The notes beneath the pieces were generated by a model. It had not been told where the DNA came from and ran no database searches. It saw nothing but the letters and a program-made list of their open reading frames with translations. 64,000 nt of DNA from Cylicocyclus nassatus. Taxonomy: Eukaryota > Nematoda > Chromadorea > Rhabditida > Strongylidae. The position numbers and the translations under genes were made by a program. Positions 11,463 through 23,488 of this stretch are shown here, piece after piece. How positions within the stretch are numbered: position 1 is the stretch's first letter; every line of letters begins with the position of its first letter. The stretch spans positions 9,648,880-9,712,879 of the forward strand of contig CATQJL010000112.1 in the NCBI GenBank assembly GCA_958299035.1, given 5' to 3'.

Positions 11463-13954
11463 CGCGTGGCCATATCTCCCTCCAGAGTGGATGAATTCTG
11501 AATCCAAAGCCACCATTCGATTCAGCTTGGAGAATCTTCTTATATATTGGAAGTGGGGATACGACATCTTCGATATTCCGTTTCCAGTTTTTTCAATTTG
11601 TTCTGCGGAGGTTCTTTCGCGAATATGTGAAGCAACCCCTACCCAACATAGAAGACTTTAATGAGTACTATTCGAAAATATTGTTCTTGTAGATTATTGT
11701 GCGCAAAAAGATAGGCTCAGACTTCTTTCCAAAGGAGATAGAAGCGTTGGTGAATTTTGGAAAAATCACGCGTTTTTAAATTCTACTCGCCATAACTTCC
11801 TTCGGAATAAGTATATGTTGATTTTGAAAGCAGCGCCTTGCTCAGCTCATCAAGGCGAATCTTCCTGTATACAGCATGTCCTTGATATTTCGATTTCAGT
11901 ATTCTTGAATCTTTCTGAGGACGTCTTTTCGCGAAGGTGTAAAGCAGCGAGCATTGTCCCGAGTACATTCCATCAAGAATCTTTCGATAGCACTTTTTCT
12001 GTAGATTATGATGTGCTAAATAGTAGCCGCAGGTCTTTTCAAAGGAAATAGAACGGCTGGTGAATCGTGAAAAAATCTTGTCGTCCCAAATTCTACTCGC
12101 CATAGCCGCAGGATACGAAACTATCTTGCTAAGCAGATGTGAGTTTCGAAATCAACAGTCGCATAACCTCTACGAGCAAGTTTTCCGATATTCGGGTTAT
12201 TCCATTTTTTCTCGTTTTACGCTCCAGAAGCTCGCCGATGGATTTTGGTCAAAATGTTGATGCTCCTGAATTGTAAGAAAACTTCGCTTATAGAGGTTTT
12301 CGAACACGCTCTTTACGAAAATCGTGGTCTTTGAGGATTACAGGGTCTATTTGGAGAGATACGGTGAGGTGACTGTAACTTTATCACGAAAGTGCGTAAT
12401 TTTGACCGCACTTCTCGCGTACCTATCAGAAACCTTGCCTGCTTGCTTTTCTCAGTCAGAGTTACTAGGAACTGTGCTATCGAATGATGCATTACTCAGG
12501 CTCCAGTCTGTGAAATTCGTGGAGTTACGAGCCTACGAAAACACGTCCTCATGAATTTCGCCCAAAATGTAAAGATCGCATATCTCGTCGAAATTCCTCC
12601 ATTAGCGCTTGTATGACGCTTGTTGCAGATATCATGTTCGCTTCTTTGAACGACTCCCACTGTACTGAATATGGTGCTTGCGTCTGCTTCAACTGTTCAA
12701 TTGAATATCAAAGCTATTTCGTGGCTAGAGCTCAAAGCACCAAATCTAACACAATAAGATCCATTAAAAATGTGGAAGGATTTCACCAGCGCGTTGTACA
12801 AGCGCTCACGGAGAGATTTCGACGAAATATGCGATCTTTACATTTTGGGCAAAATTCATGAGGACGTGTTTTCGTAGGCTCGTAACTCGGCGAATTTCAT
12901 AGAATGGAGCCTGAGTAATGCACCGTTCGATAGCACAGTTCCTAGTAACTTTGACTGAGAAAAGCAAGCAGGCAAGGTTTCTGACGTGCGCGAGAAGTGC
13001 GGCCAAAATTACGCACTTTCGTGATGAAGTTACAGTCACCTCACCGTATCTCTCCAAATAGACCCTGTAATCCTCAAAGACCACGATTTTCGTAAAGAGC
13101 GTGTTCGAAAACCTCTATAAGCGAAGTTTTCTTACAATTCAGGAGCATCAACATTTTGACCAAAATCCATCGGCGAGCTTCTGGAGCGTAAAACGAGAAA
13201 AAATGGAATAACCCGAACATCGGAAAACTTGCTCGTAGAGGTTATGCGACCTGTTGATTTCGAAACTCACATCTGCTTAGCAAGATAGCTTCGTATCCTG
13301 CGGCTATGGCGAGTAGAATTTGGGATGACAAGATTTTTCCACGATTCACCAGTCGTTCTATTTCCTTTGAAAAGACCTGCGGCTACTATTTAGCACATCA
13401 TAGTCTACAGAAAAAGTGCTATCGAAAGATTCTTGCTGGAATGTACTCGGGACAATGCTCGCTGCTTTACACCTTCGCGAAAAGACGTCCTCAGAAAGAT
13501 TCAAGAATACTGAAATCGAAATATCAAGGACATGCTGTATACAGGAAGATTCGCCTTGATGAGCTGAGCAAGGCGCTGCTTTCAAAATCAACATATACTT
13601 ATTCCGAAGGAAGTTATGGCGAGTAGAATTTAAAAACGCGTGATTTTTCCAAAATTCACCAACGCTTCTATCTCCTTTGGAAAGAAGTCTGAGCCTATTT
13701 TTTTGCGCACAATAATCTACAAGAACAGTATTTTCGAATAGTACTCATTAAAGTCTTCTATGTTGGGTAGGCGTTGCTTCAAATATTCGCGAAAGGACCT
13801 CCGCAGAACAAATTGAAAAAACTGGAAACGGAATATCGAAGACATTGTACCCTTACTTCCAATATATAAGAAGATTCTCCGAGCTGAATCGAATGGTGGC
13901 TTTGGATTCAGAATTCATCCACTCTGAAGGGAGATATGGCCACGCGACGCTGAT

Positions 13955-14040
13955 GTATGGACATGTCCATACATGTATGGACATGTCCATAAATGTATGG
14001 ACATGTCTTGTCCATACATGTCCATACATGCCCATACATT
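13955..14040. repeat. GGACATGTCC palindromic array, right arm of FB2
   Basis: Longer version of the left-arm array, alternating GGACATGTCC with ATACATGTAT-like spacers. Occupies the same subterminal position as the minisatellite of FB1 but with an unrelated motif. Confidence 0.85.
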
Positions 14041-14076
14041 CGCGTCTATTTTTCAAAAAATGTGAGCGGTATTGTA

Positions 14077-14664
14077 TAGGGTGTCCCAAAAAATGTGCAC
14101 GCTTTTGATCGTTAATAACTCTCTTGCTTTGATGTCTTTAGCCGAACTTTGAGTACCGCTCTATAGACCGAACTTAGATTTATCGTATGGAAAGAAACAT
14201 CGATCGCTTTACATTCCTGCAAGATTACGACAGGAATTTCGACAGTTTAGGCCAATGGAGGCCATATTCCGCCTCGGAACAAAAAAAGTTAAAAACTCTT
14301 ATACTTCGATAATGCAAGCCGCTGATTTTGATTACCCATTCAATTTACTGTGAGCTTCTTTCCTAAGTTATCCCAGGTGTACCGTAATATTTGAAGTCCC
14401 TGCATTTGTCAGAAATGTGACTACACCATCAAAAAAGCTGAAAACACTCGTAAAAAGTCGTGTAGTGGAATCAGCCTGCGCGAAAAACCTAGTACACGAT
14501 TTTTCAGATTTTTTTGAAAATTTTTTTTGTCAGATGGCATATTTCACAGTAGTTCCATATGCTGGAAATTCTTACCCAATCCTACAGTAATGAAGAGCGA
14601 TCGGTTTTTCGCTCGGCGAATTACTAACGATCAAACAGTGCCCCCATTTTTTTGGGACACCCTG
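14077..14664. mobile_element. 588-bp MITE, TA target, GGGTGTCCCAAAAAA ends
   Basis: Left end TAGGGTGTCCCAAAAAATG, right end the complement of CAGGGTGTCCCAAAAAAATG. Subterminal CGATCAAAA/GATCGTTA blocks are also inverted. TA duplicates lie at 14075-14076 and 14665-14666. No intact transposase ORF. The ends and TA target fit a non-autonomous Tc1/mariner element. Confidence 0.8.
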
Positions 14665-15393
14665 TAATTTGGTGCTAAGCGGCTTATCACATACCAGTGC
14701 GTCAGCACTGGCTCTTCTATCTAAATGCCATACTCATTCTCACATAACATGGCACTGAGACATACCGCGCAACGTCCGTCTTCACGAATGAATCGTAAAC
14801 AACTACTCATTCCGAAAGCTTTTTCGTGTGGGATCGGTATTTGCGTGGATGAAACTTTGGAAGATGAAAAACAAATGCAAAAATTGAAAATTTCTGTTTT
14901 TAATGGCATGGTAGTCAGCATAAGGATAATATCCACTGTAAGCTACATCCCTGTGCAAAAATCTTCCCAAACGCTATGGTAAAAACCTGTCAAATTGACC
15001 ATTTACGCAAATAATTCGTTTTGCCGCCGTTTTCGTAAAGTAATAGACTTTCACCACTTTTATGGGCTAAAGGTCATGGCTTGCACTTTCACTTGCCAAA
15101 CATAAACACGACTTTGCAATAAGTGGTGATACGGCTCCAATACTGCGCGCCAGACGTTGAATGGATCCGTTAAGGTGCGATTTTTGAGGGATCTACTCAA
15201 TGGATTTGCTCGTGCTTTGGCATGGTGAATCTGGATGGTGGAGTGCGTGTTGTGCAAAAAAACTGCGGCTTGAAACCTTGTCTGCGACTCGTTCTGTGAA
15301 TTTCGTTACAGACAGACAGACACACACACGTCATGATAGTGTGTCGAGTGCATCAGCATCTTCGCTCCCGTGCCACTGCACCCCTTCCGCGAA

Positions 15394-15464
15394 CATGATT
15401 GAAGCTGTCTGATCATTATCCCACGCTGGCTATGGGAGAATGATCAGACATGTTCGTGAAAGAA
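15394..15464. repeat. Short hairpin with GTCTGATCATT arms
   Basis: GAACATG and GTCTGATCATTATCCCA are followed after about 10 bases by TGGGAGAATGATCAGAC and CATGTTC. Preceded by a (CAGA)(CA) microsatellite at about 15310-15330. Confidence 0.6.
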
Positions 15465-15552
15465 TCGCAGAGTCCAGAAGAGCGGAAGCGGAGAACTAGT
15501 GCACCCGACACTGCAGCTGATAAGCCCTTTATGTAAATCTGTATTCCTCGTT

Positions 15553-15912
15553 CAAAGGCAGTGTCCAGGCAAGTCCGGACACATGGGAATCTTACGTGAC
15601 AGTAATTTTGGGGCCCTAACTAAGCCACTGCCCAACGGGCAGCTCAGGTAGTGCTCTAAGCTGAGATATTCCCCTCGAAACTGGACCCCGCGATCGTATT
15701 TCGCGTGGATTCATGGCGCAGCGCGTGTTCTGAGGTAAAACTGCCATGAATCTATGCGAATACGATCGCGGGGTACATTTTCGAGGAGAATATCTCAACC
15801 GTTAGAGCACTACCTGCGCTGCCGCTTGAGCAGTGCCTTAGTTAGGGCCTTAAAAGTAATTTCCACGTAAAATCTCCATGGGTCCACATCTGCCTGGACG
15901 CTGCCTTTGATA
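15553..15912. mobile_element. 360-bp inverted-repeat MITE, AAGGCAGYG family
   Basis: Ends CAAAGGCAGTGTCCAGGC and, inverted, CAAAGGCAGCGTCCAGGC. Arms of about 150 bp remain clearly complementary through GGCCCTAACTAAG, GATATTC and CGCGATCGTATTCGC, so almost the whole element folds on itself. Confidence 0.8.
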
Positions 15913-16999
15913 CTCATCCGGATTTTCTCTGCTCTATCACTATAACGAAAACGCAATTGGTTCTTTTTAGTTTTGGCATCAAACTCCGCATAGATCAAAA
16001 ACGGTGCAATTCTTTCTACTATCTTGTAAAGCTATTGAATGGCATCTCAAACCTAACTATTAGGTTGGCTATAAATAAGTTCGGTCGCTTTTTCAGCCCT
16101 TACAAGTGCTGTAGACAAGTTTTTGTCCAATGTTTGGTATAGAGCGCTTCACTGGGCATTGGAGCATATATTCTGTTTGAGTAAAACTTGTCTTCCCAGG
16201 AAAAAAATCCGCAAAGAAGTGAAAAATCGCAATTTTCTCATAATGCGCAAATATAATATGAGGATTTGGTTTTCTTAGTGAAACATTTTCAAAACGGCAG
16301 ATCACAGTGCTTTTTGTTTCACTAAATAGGGAAAACTCCTCTGTATCCAAAAACCAAACTGTTCTTTACATCTATTACAGCATGAAAACAAAGCTCAGGA
16401 ACTCAAAGAATTGAGCTTTTGGAAATTTCGCCATGTTGAGGCATAACCGTCTCTACTGACGATAGAAAATCCTGATTATCTGATATGTCATAGAGGAAGC
16501 TTCGAACTACTTTCCCACAAAGAATCATAGATTGAAAACAACAAGAAATTTTTTTACGATAATTTGTATGCCAAAACGAACTTATTTTTTAGCCTAAAGA
16601 ATATACAGGCCTTGTAAAAATGGCTCGCGCCGTGCCTTGAATATCAGTACAGGCGATGGTTGTTGTTGCGAGGCACTATAGGCGGTCTCAGTCGCCCACG
16701 ATTTTTCTGATTTTTTGGGTTAACGTCTATGTTATTTTCAGCATTGCACGTAATGTTCGGCCAAAAGTGTCTTCAAAAGTTCATTGAAACACATTTAAAG
16801 GAGGTGCGCGCTCATTCTTCCCTGTGTATACTATACATCGTGCCGAGACCCATGTTTCTAGCCGCTCCGCGCGTTGGTGTACAAAGCGAGGAATTGGATT
16901 TTGCGAGGCCTAAAGTAATATATGGCTTATTGCGGTTCTCATCTGTTTAGTGCGCGATCTGTATCTTAATCTAACACGACGCCAACAGCTAACCTACTA

Positions 17000-17198
17000 C
17001 CCTATTTTCAGGTGTATAAGCCGCAGCCTTTTTGCTCTAAACGCGAGTAGACCCAGGCGTGCCGCGGCGCACATGTCTCGCGAGCGGTCGCCTTATCGCA
17101 TACTGCTCTCACTTAACGCGCTCAATGATGACAGTCAGTCTTTTGGCGTGTTCGCCTATAGAGCGAAAAGGGTGCGGCTTATACACCTGAAAATAGGG
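17000..17198. mobile_element. 199-bp MITE, TA target
   Basis: Ends CCCTATTTTCAGGTGTATAA and exact complement (28 or more matching bases, through AAGCCGCA), flanked by TA at 16998-16999 and 17199-17200. Near-perfect ends suggest recent movement. Confidence 0.85.
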
Positions 17199-17659
17199 TA
17201 CAAGGACTAAATACTTGTTGGCTCACACAACAAGAGACAAATTGAGACGAACAAGCCGGTACATTAAGTTTTTTCTGCAAAAAAGTTGATTTTTCAGATG
17301 ATATAGGATATGGCTGCTACATCGCTCACTCACAATGAGATTTACGAGAGGAATTGAAGTGGATTTTTCGTCATTTTGCATATTACCGTCATATGCACAG
17401 GGTTGTCAAAATCACCAGCACTTTGTAGCAATACCACGATGAGACCGAAAGAGTTATGGACAAAAGTTATGAAATTTATGGCATATAATGTTGTGATAGG
17501 TTTCTATAACGCTTGGTACTTATGATTCTGTAACGAAGTATCTTCTTAAAGATCTTACAAAGAATTTTAAAGACGCTGGGTGTGGCGCCGAATTTCGATA
17601 TCAATTTCATTGGAAATAGACAAACCAAGTATAGTCGTCCTTACCCCACTAATCGCCGG

Positions 17660-17790
17660 ATGGGCAAATTCGAATCTGAGTTTGAGCACGCCGGCTGCGG
17701 TAGAGCCAGGGGCCTGGCACGGATGGTTTGGGGTCAAACTGAACTTCGTTTTTGAAGTTAGAAGCAAAGGGGGTATCGTTTTCATATCCT
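17660..17790 (+). repeat. Dispersed repeat with TTTGGGGTCAAACTGAACTT
   Basis: The text around TTTGGGGTCAAACTGAACTT, TTCGTTTTTGAA and AGCAAAGGGGGTATCGTTTT recurs in diverged form at about 51345-51425 (plus) and about 61430-61560 (minus). The ORFs across it differ between copies, so it is probably not host coding sequence. Confidence 0.5.
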
Positions 17791-19379
17791 GGAGGAAGCG
17801 CCAAAAAAAGCGACGAACATGTCAAGTTTTACAAGTTGAACGCCTTCTTTCACAAGCGCGCGAATTTCAAACGCAAGACTCAAACAAAGAAATGGCTTGT
17901 TTACAGCGCACAAACAATCACATGGCTCCGAATTTGGGCTATGTGTATGCCATATTACTCCAAACTATGTTATGTAAAAAGTTCCAAAAACTTATGTGTC
18001 CTAATATCATCCCGAATTTGTTGGTTTCTAAACCAACACCAAACCAACTGGGTTGGTACTATACCCAATGGCAGAGCTTTTAATTGACTCGAAATGTTAC
18101 CTTTTTGCTTTCTGGTTATACAAGATAACTCAAAATGCGTTTTTTTCGCTTTTTTATTGTTATTTTGGTTGAATAAGGGCTTCCCTACTGATTTTTACGT
18201 AGAGCGCGGCTTCTTCAACCCGCAGTTCAAGCCTACTCATGCTTTCTTTTCGTTTATTCGTCGTTGTTTGCTATTTCTGTGTGTTAGCATTGTTCGTTGA
18301 CGACTTTACTGTAGTTGAGGCGATGATATACCCTATGCTCTTTTTCTCTGTTTTGAGGTGAGCGACTGGGATTGAGCATTTTTCATCGTAAACTCTCTTT
18401 TGAAAGGTTATACGCAGAGTGCTGCTTTGTTGTTTTATGTCACAAAATCCCTGTCAGACTCGTTTCTGTAGGCTCACTTGGGGACTTGAAGGAACAAGGA
18501 CAGCGATAGGTAGCATCGCTCAAAAACAGCAAAACCATCAGCACATAACGACAAAGAAGGACGAGGTGAAAACATGCTTCAGCTGGAACTGAGAAGTGAA
18601 GGTACCGCGCTCTTCCGCAACCGGTGCGCTCAGATTCAGATTTAAATTTGCCCACCTGGCGACCAATGGGGTGAGAGCGACTATATAAAGTATGAACGTG
18701 TCACTTGCAAATCTTTGTGACTCATGTACTTTCAGAAATTACGCGACTAACTCTCAGGGGGGGGGGGGGAGCTCATACTTCCCCCCCCCCTGCCCTCCGC
18801 CCTCAGTAAGCCACTCCTACTCAGCTATTTTTCAACGCCCCGCATGGCATGACAACCCTGTGCATTTTCAGTTCTCCCTTTTGCGTGGATGATTCTCGCT
18901 GGAAATTAGGGCTCTGGCAAATCAAGAGCTTTGGGAACAAATTGCTAACAAGGGAGGCCAGAGTAGTCGAAGTGGCCTTTAAATGAATTTTATACTATTA
19001 AGAGCATCAAGCGCTGATTCCAAATATGATTTCGTTATCTGCCGAGCGCCTCTGCATGCCGAGTTATGAACATTTTCTGGCGCAAGATATTCAGCGCTTA
19101 AATAGAGCAGTGTCAAGTATGAGTGTTTGCAAGGTATTGTTCAACTGGATTGCTCTGATTATCAACATTGAACCATTTGAGCAATTTTGACAAATTCTGT
19201 GCTAATTATGCATGCATTTTTCAACTTAAAATACGCTCATAATACGACGTCCAGAGGCGCTCGACAGGTAACGAAGGTTTTGGAATTAGTGTGCGATGCT
19301 CTTTATAGTCGTGTCGATTTCATGTGAAAAGGCCACTTCGACCAAACGGACTTCCCTTGTCAGTATACTTGAGTAATTC

Positions 19380-19640
19380 GAAAATTTTTCATCGAATGAA
19401 TGAATATCGAATAAATTCGAAAAGGAAAAATTTCGAATAAACGAATATCGAATAAATTCGAAAATAAAAAACCTCGAATAAACGAATATCGAATAAATTC
19501 GCGGTTCAAAAATTCTCGAATGAATGAATTCCGAATAAATTCGGAAATTCAAAAATATCGGATGAATGAATATTGATTATATTCAAACATTGGGAACCAA
19601 ATTTCGAATAAATATTCGAATGATTTATCGAATAACTAGA
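19380..19640. repeat. TCGAATAAA-type AT-rich tandem repeat, left block
   Basis: Irregular tandem units of CGAATAAATTCGAAAA and GAATGAATATCGAATA. A second block with the complementary sense lies at 20740-21000, and both are edged by AGTATACTTG-like text (19356 and 21010). Confidence 0.75.
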
Positions 19641-19689
19641 GCAACCATATCTCAAACTTGCTTACATATCTGGCTGAAGCCGATCCATT

Positions 19690-19935
19690 CATAACCAGCA
19701 CCCTCGTATCACCTATACCAACTTCTAGCTTAAAATTTCCGAAAATCGCTGAAATCGACAAAATAGATTCCGGTTCTAATCAGCATCCTCACTTACCCCC
19801 CCCCCCCCTTGTACCAACTCCCAGCTCCGCAGCTAAGACTTCTCCGAAAATCGATACAATCGATAAAGTAAATTTTTATCCATAATCAGCACCCTCACTA
19901 ACCCCCTTGTACCAACTTCCAGCCCCGCAACAACG
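19690..19935. repeat. Three tandem copies of a roughly 90-105-bp unit
   Basis: Units start at about 19696, 19779 and 19884, each with ATCAGCACCCTCACT, a run of C, TTGTACCAACTTCCAGC, and (first two) TTCCGAAAATCG. Copies are diverged. Confidence 0.65.
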
Positions 19936-20739
19936 GTGGCCACATATGTACTTAAATGCCACAAATGCTACGATACATTGCCTGTTCATCGGAGGCTTTC
20001 GTCTTGTGTAGCATAAGCTAATCGTGGACGAAGGCATGTGGTTTATCCCGCGAAGCGAGCACGATTGCCCCTAGCCCTGGGCATACTGCAGGCATTTCAG
20101 TGGCGACGCGGTTTGGCAGTAGTCATGTCCAAAACTTATTCTGAAAGTACAGAATGCACGGCATTTATCTTTTCAATAAGTTGTACACGCTAAACATTTG
20201 TGGTAAGCTGGCGTTACATCTGAAGACATCTCGTAACTGACAAATCGCGTACGACGATCTAAACCGTTTAATCCTCCACTACAACTGCGATTTTCTTTAC
20301 TCAAAATACGCCAATTCGCGAAAAAACTCTAAGGTAGCGAATAGAGGCAGTTGTGCAATATAACTTATGCGAGCAAGAGTGCTCACTAGGTGGGCTTTGT
20401 GTACCACAAGCATGAGCAATCCAAAGAAAGAAAAACAGGCATTTTAAAACACTTTCAATATATGAACTCGGAACATGAGCTTGAATTTGATAGCTTCTTT
20501 GCTGATTTGGTGCCAATAGCAGTGCGAACAATCTCATTGATCGAAAAAGCATCAATCAAAATCCATATATGATTTTTTTTTACTGTCAAGCAGTCGGAAG
20601 AATGCGACTCTCCATACAGTTCAAACGTCATAACGGTTGCAAAAGATGCACTACCGAGTTTAGCGAAAAAAAAGCGGACGGAGTGAGCTTGATACTCAGC
20701 AGTTGGCTCTGCAACAAAGTCGAATAATTTGAATGCGGA

Positions 20740-21000
20740 GTTCATTCGAATACGAATTCGAATAAACATTCGAATAAAACATTCGGATAAAATCTGTTCG
20801 AAACCCCGTTTTTTTATTCGAGTTTTCGAATTCAGTTCGAAATCCTGTTTTTTGATTGTTCGAGTTTCGAATTTTATTCGAAACCCCGTTTACTCAATTA
20901 TTCGAGTTTCGAATATTATTCGAAAATGGAAGAACTCCGAAAACGAATTTCGAATACGAATATATTCGAATGTTTTATTCGAATGACCGAATTTCTATTT
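20740..21000. repeat. TTCGAATAAA-type AT-rich tandem repeat, right block
   Basis: Repeats of TTCGAGTTTTCGAATTTTATTCGAAA and CATTCGAATACG. Broadly the inverse of the block at 19380-19640; the pair may be the arms of an old inverted-repeat element about 1.65 kb long. Confidence 0.65.
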
Positions 21001-21111
21001 GATGCGGACCCAAGTATACTTGTCAGTAATTGACAGTTGAGGTGTGACTAACTCTGAATGGCTTAAAAATCTACTCAACACTGCGGCTTGAGAAGCAGGG
21101 TAGTAAGTAGC

Positions 21112-21492
21112 TGAAGGTAGCGTCCAGACTTCGAATGGAATTTTTTCGCTTACCTGGGCTGATTCCTCCCGCTGATTCTAAAGATGCAGCTTGGAGAGCA
21201 TGAAAATGTCGAAAACGGGCTTTTCCAGAAGCTCTCAATTTGGATTTTGCCGCCTGCGCCAAGGTTAAGATGCAGAGTCTTTTTTGGGAACCTACTCTTG
21301 ACTTGTGCAGTATGCGCACTCTGGCTTATCGAACTAGTTCCTGCCGGTCGCCGGGGCGTTCCGGTCGCCACTTCTGAAGCGGATTTCTTGCTTCAGAATC
21401 AAATTGCGCATTGCCAGCTGGGCAAGAGCCCTACCGACGGGAGCCCCTGCACTCTACATTTTCGTATCTGCCCGGGCGCTGCCTTTGAGGGG
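21112..21492. mobile_element. Element of the AAGGCAGYG terminal family (copy 3)
   Basis: Left end GAAGGTAGCGTCC and right end the complement of TCAAAGGCAGCGCCC. The left half resembles 4701-4830 (CTTACCTGGG, GCATGAAAATG...CGAAAA); the right half is the inverted homologue of 10262-10452. Confidence 0.65.
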
Positions 21493-22028
21493 ATTGCCGC
21501 TTCCGAAATGTGCAGGCTACCTCGAAGAAGTCTCACAATGCGCGACTCTCAAGTGATTTCATTTTTCTGGAACGATGAGCAAGTACCTTCACAGACCGGT
21601 CAACATTTTAGAACCGCATAAAATCACGCATAAACCTTATCCAAAGTATACCTAGTAACGCTGGAAAGCTGACAAAAACTTTGGGTTATATCCAGATCCA
21701 GCACAGAAACTCTTAGATTGAGTTTGACCCAAGATAGTAGCCATTAAGACGAAAATCAAGCTTTGACCATGTGTGTCAATCATTTTCAATGTGTAATAGT
21801 GAACATGATTCTACTCCCAAGAAATTATATCAGAATACATACACTTTTGCATCTCATAGATTTTTATCATTTATCTAAACATTGATTCTATGCCCATTAG
21901 CGAGATCTTGCAGACACATTTCTATCCTCACAACTGTGCCGATTCTGTCGACACCGGCTGAGCAGTGTACTACTGTAACAGACAGATACAAATACTCCTC
22001 CGAAGAGATAAAAATTATCTAAAGGCTA

Positions 22029-22177
22029 CTGCATGACGAAGGCGCAGAAGCGGTATTAGTTGAGCGGACGCGAACGCGGTGCGCGCGTATCCTCACCGTT
22101 GAAGATCCCGCGCCTCATGCGCTCTGCGGCTGATAAAGCCGCGTTTGCGCCCAAGGATATTGCGCCTTCGTCATGCA
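22029..22177. mobile_element. 149-bp MITE with perfect 18-bp ends
   Basis: CTGCATGACGAAGGCGCA at the left and its exact complement at the right. The GC-rich centre includes CGCGAACGCGGTGCGCGCG. Lies just upstream of the first recognised exon of the plus-strand gene, probably in its intron. Confidence 0.75.
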
Positions 22178-22228
22178 GCAGCGTATACGTGGCTAAGCAC
22201 AGCCTCTATTTTGGCAAGAGTGTTTCAG

Positions 22229-23488
22229 ACCGCAAAACCCAGCGATGTTGATGCAGTACCACCTGCTTTTGACGAGATCAGACAAAATGGTCAAAAGAAG
22301 GATCAACAGACAAAAGGAAAGAACTTGCTCAGCCTAGACGGTGTGAAAAAAGTGTTTCAACTTGACAAAAACAAACCTAGTAAAAAAGCAGATCAAATGA
22401 AACCGACGATAAAAAGTAATTAACATGTTGCTCATTACATTGACCACAGATTTGCATTCTAGAAAGCACGTCTAAGTTGGCTCCGCTCCAAGTAGAACCA
22501 CCGAAGGAACAACATTCGCCGTAAGTACAGTTTCTTATTGAAGCATTCTTTTTCTCGAAGACATTGTTTTTAGCCGTTCCTTCTATAATACTTTCTTGAC
22601 CGAACATTTTGAGAACGCTCAAATTACAAATATTGTGATCCCCTTCAAAAAGCTGGATCTGGCTACTGCATTTGCTACCTCAGGACCGGAGCCTTCTGAA
22701 CCGCGTTCGACTGAAGAGATGCGCGCGGTATGCCAAATTATTGTGTTCTTACAACATGTTGTAATTTTAAGGATACGTTGTACAAAGTGTTAGACGACTT
22801 CCCCAACTTGATTTTGCCCCCGCTGGTATGTTCCATTCCACTTTTTAACGAGAAATAAATTTCGTCTTATTCACCGCCGAATCAATCAATTGCAGAAGGA
22901 TATTGACCATACATTACCGTATTTGCGTGAACTTGATTTGCAATCTACACCAGCCGGTACTCCTGCTGCGGAAGGGGTAAGCTTTTCATCAGGGAACCTC
23001 CTGCTGTACCTTTATCTGTGATAATGCACAATGTTTATTATACCATAATTCAGTTCAAGTCTCGGTTGAAAGATTTGCTCAATCCGCTCAAAAATCCTTC
23101 TTCTGGTGTTGGACGAGTGAAAGCGTCACTGCTTGATGTAAACAGGTCACGCTAAGAGACAGAGTGAAAAATGTTTTTTCTTCAGAAGCTGCTGAAAACG
23201 CAATCGGAGGAGGAGTCTTGTGTTGATGTGAAAGGAGATTTTGTATCATCAAACGCAATTATGACTTTACAACATGAAGTGACACCTCGCGGTATTAGCC
23301 CAGAAGAAGTATCCTCACGAGCTCCAGACTGGGAGGCGCCTCCTTTACCAACGTCGACTGCGCAGAATCGTCTGGCTGTAGCATCTACGCAGCAACCGCA
23401 ACCACTAGTGGGATCAATTCGTAAGAAAGGAAGGACGCTACGTCAGCGTTTGAAGAAAATAAAGCATTATGTAGGCTTGACTCTTTAG
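22229..23488 (+). CDS. Multi-exon gene of unknown function (5' end not found)
   Basis: Seven exons join in one frame with matching phases: 22229-22415, 22463-22520, 22574-22727, 22772-22825, 22896-22976, 23054-23137, 23186-23488. Acceptors are TTTCAG, TTCTAG, TTTTAG, TTTAAG, TTGCAG, TTCAG and CTTCAG; donors include GTAATT, GTAAGT, GTATGC, GTATGT, GTAAGC and GTAAAC. The product so far is about 306 residues: a Lys-rich start (GKNLLSLDGVKKVF), acidic/helical middle (DTLYKVLDDFPNLILPPL, KDIDHTLPYLRELDL), a Pro/Ser-rich stretch, and a basic C-terminus (RKKGRTLRQRLKKIKHY). No known domain is recognised. Upstream exons lie left of 22229. A GTAAGA at 23421 is an alternative donor (phase 1) that could connect to the exon at 24315, in which case the gene continues to 24789. 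Confidence 0.75.

Larger units (their letters stand above)
11365..14069. mobile_element. Foldback element FB2, complete 2.7-kb palindrome
   Basis: About 11365-12612 is the reverse complement of about 12797-14069, around a loop of some 185 bases. Ends are CCGCTCACATTTTTTGAAAA and its exact complement. Arms are near-identical over most of their length: a 78-codon and a 106-codon ORF each appear once on each strand at mirror positions (11815-12051 with 13358-13594, and 11783-12103 with 13306-13626). The arms contain two tandem sub-repeats of about 310 bp and a subterminal ATGTATGGACATGTCC array. No transposase is seen. It is the homologue of FB1. Confidence 0.85.

Noticed and set aside
15060..15412. 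Overlapping 65- and 70-codon ORFs
   Set aside because: Opposite strands, no splice support, and the plus-strand one crosses a CAGA/CA microsatellite.
18755..18795. G-run and C-run pair as a regulatory quadruplex
   Set aside because: Simple homopolymer runs of this kind recur at 4590, 19795 and 56224 without any gene context; length may also be unreliable.
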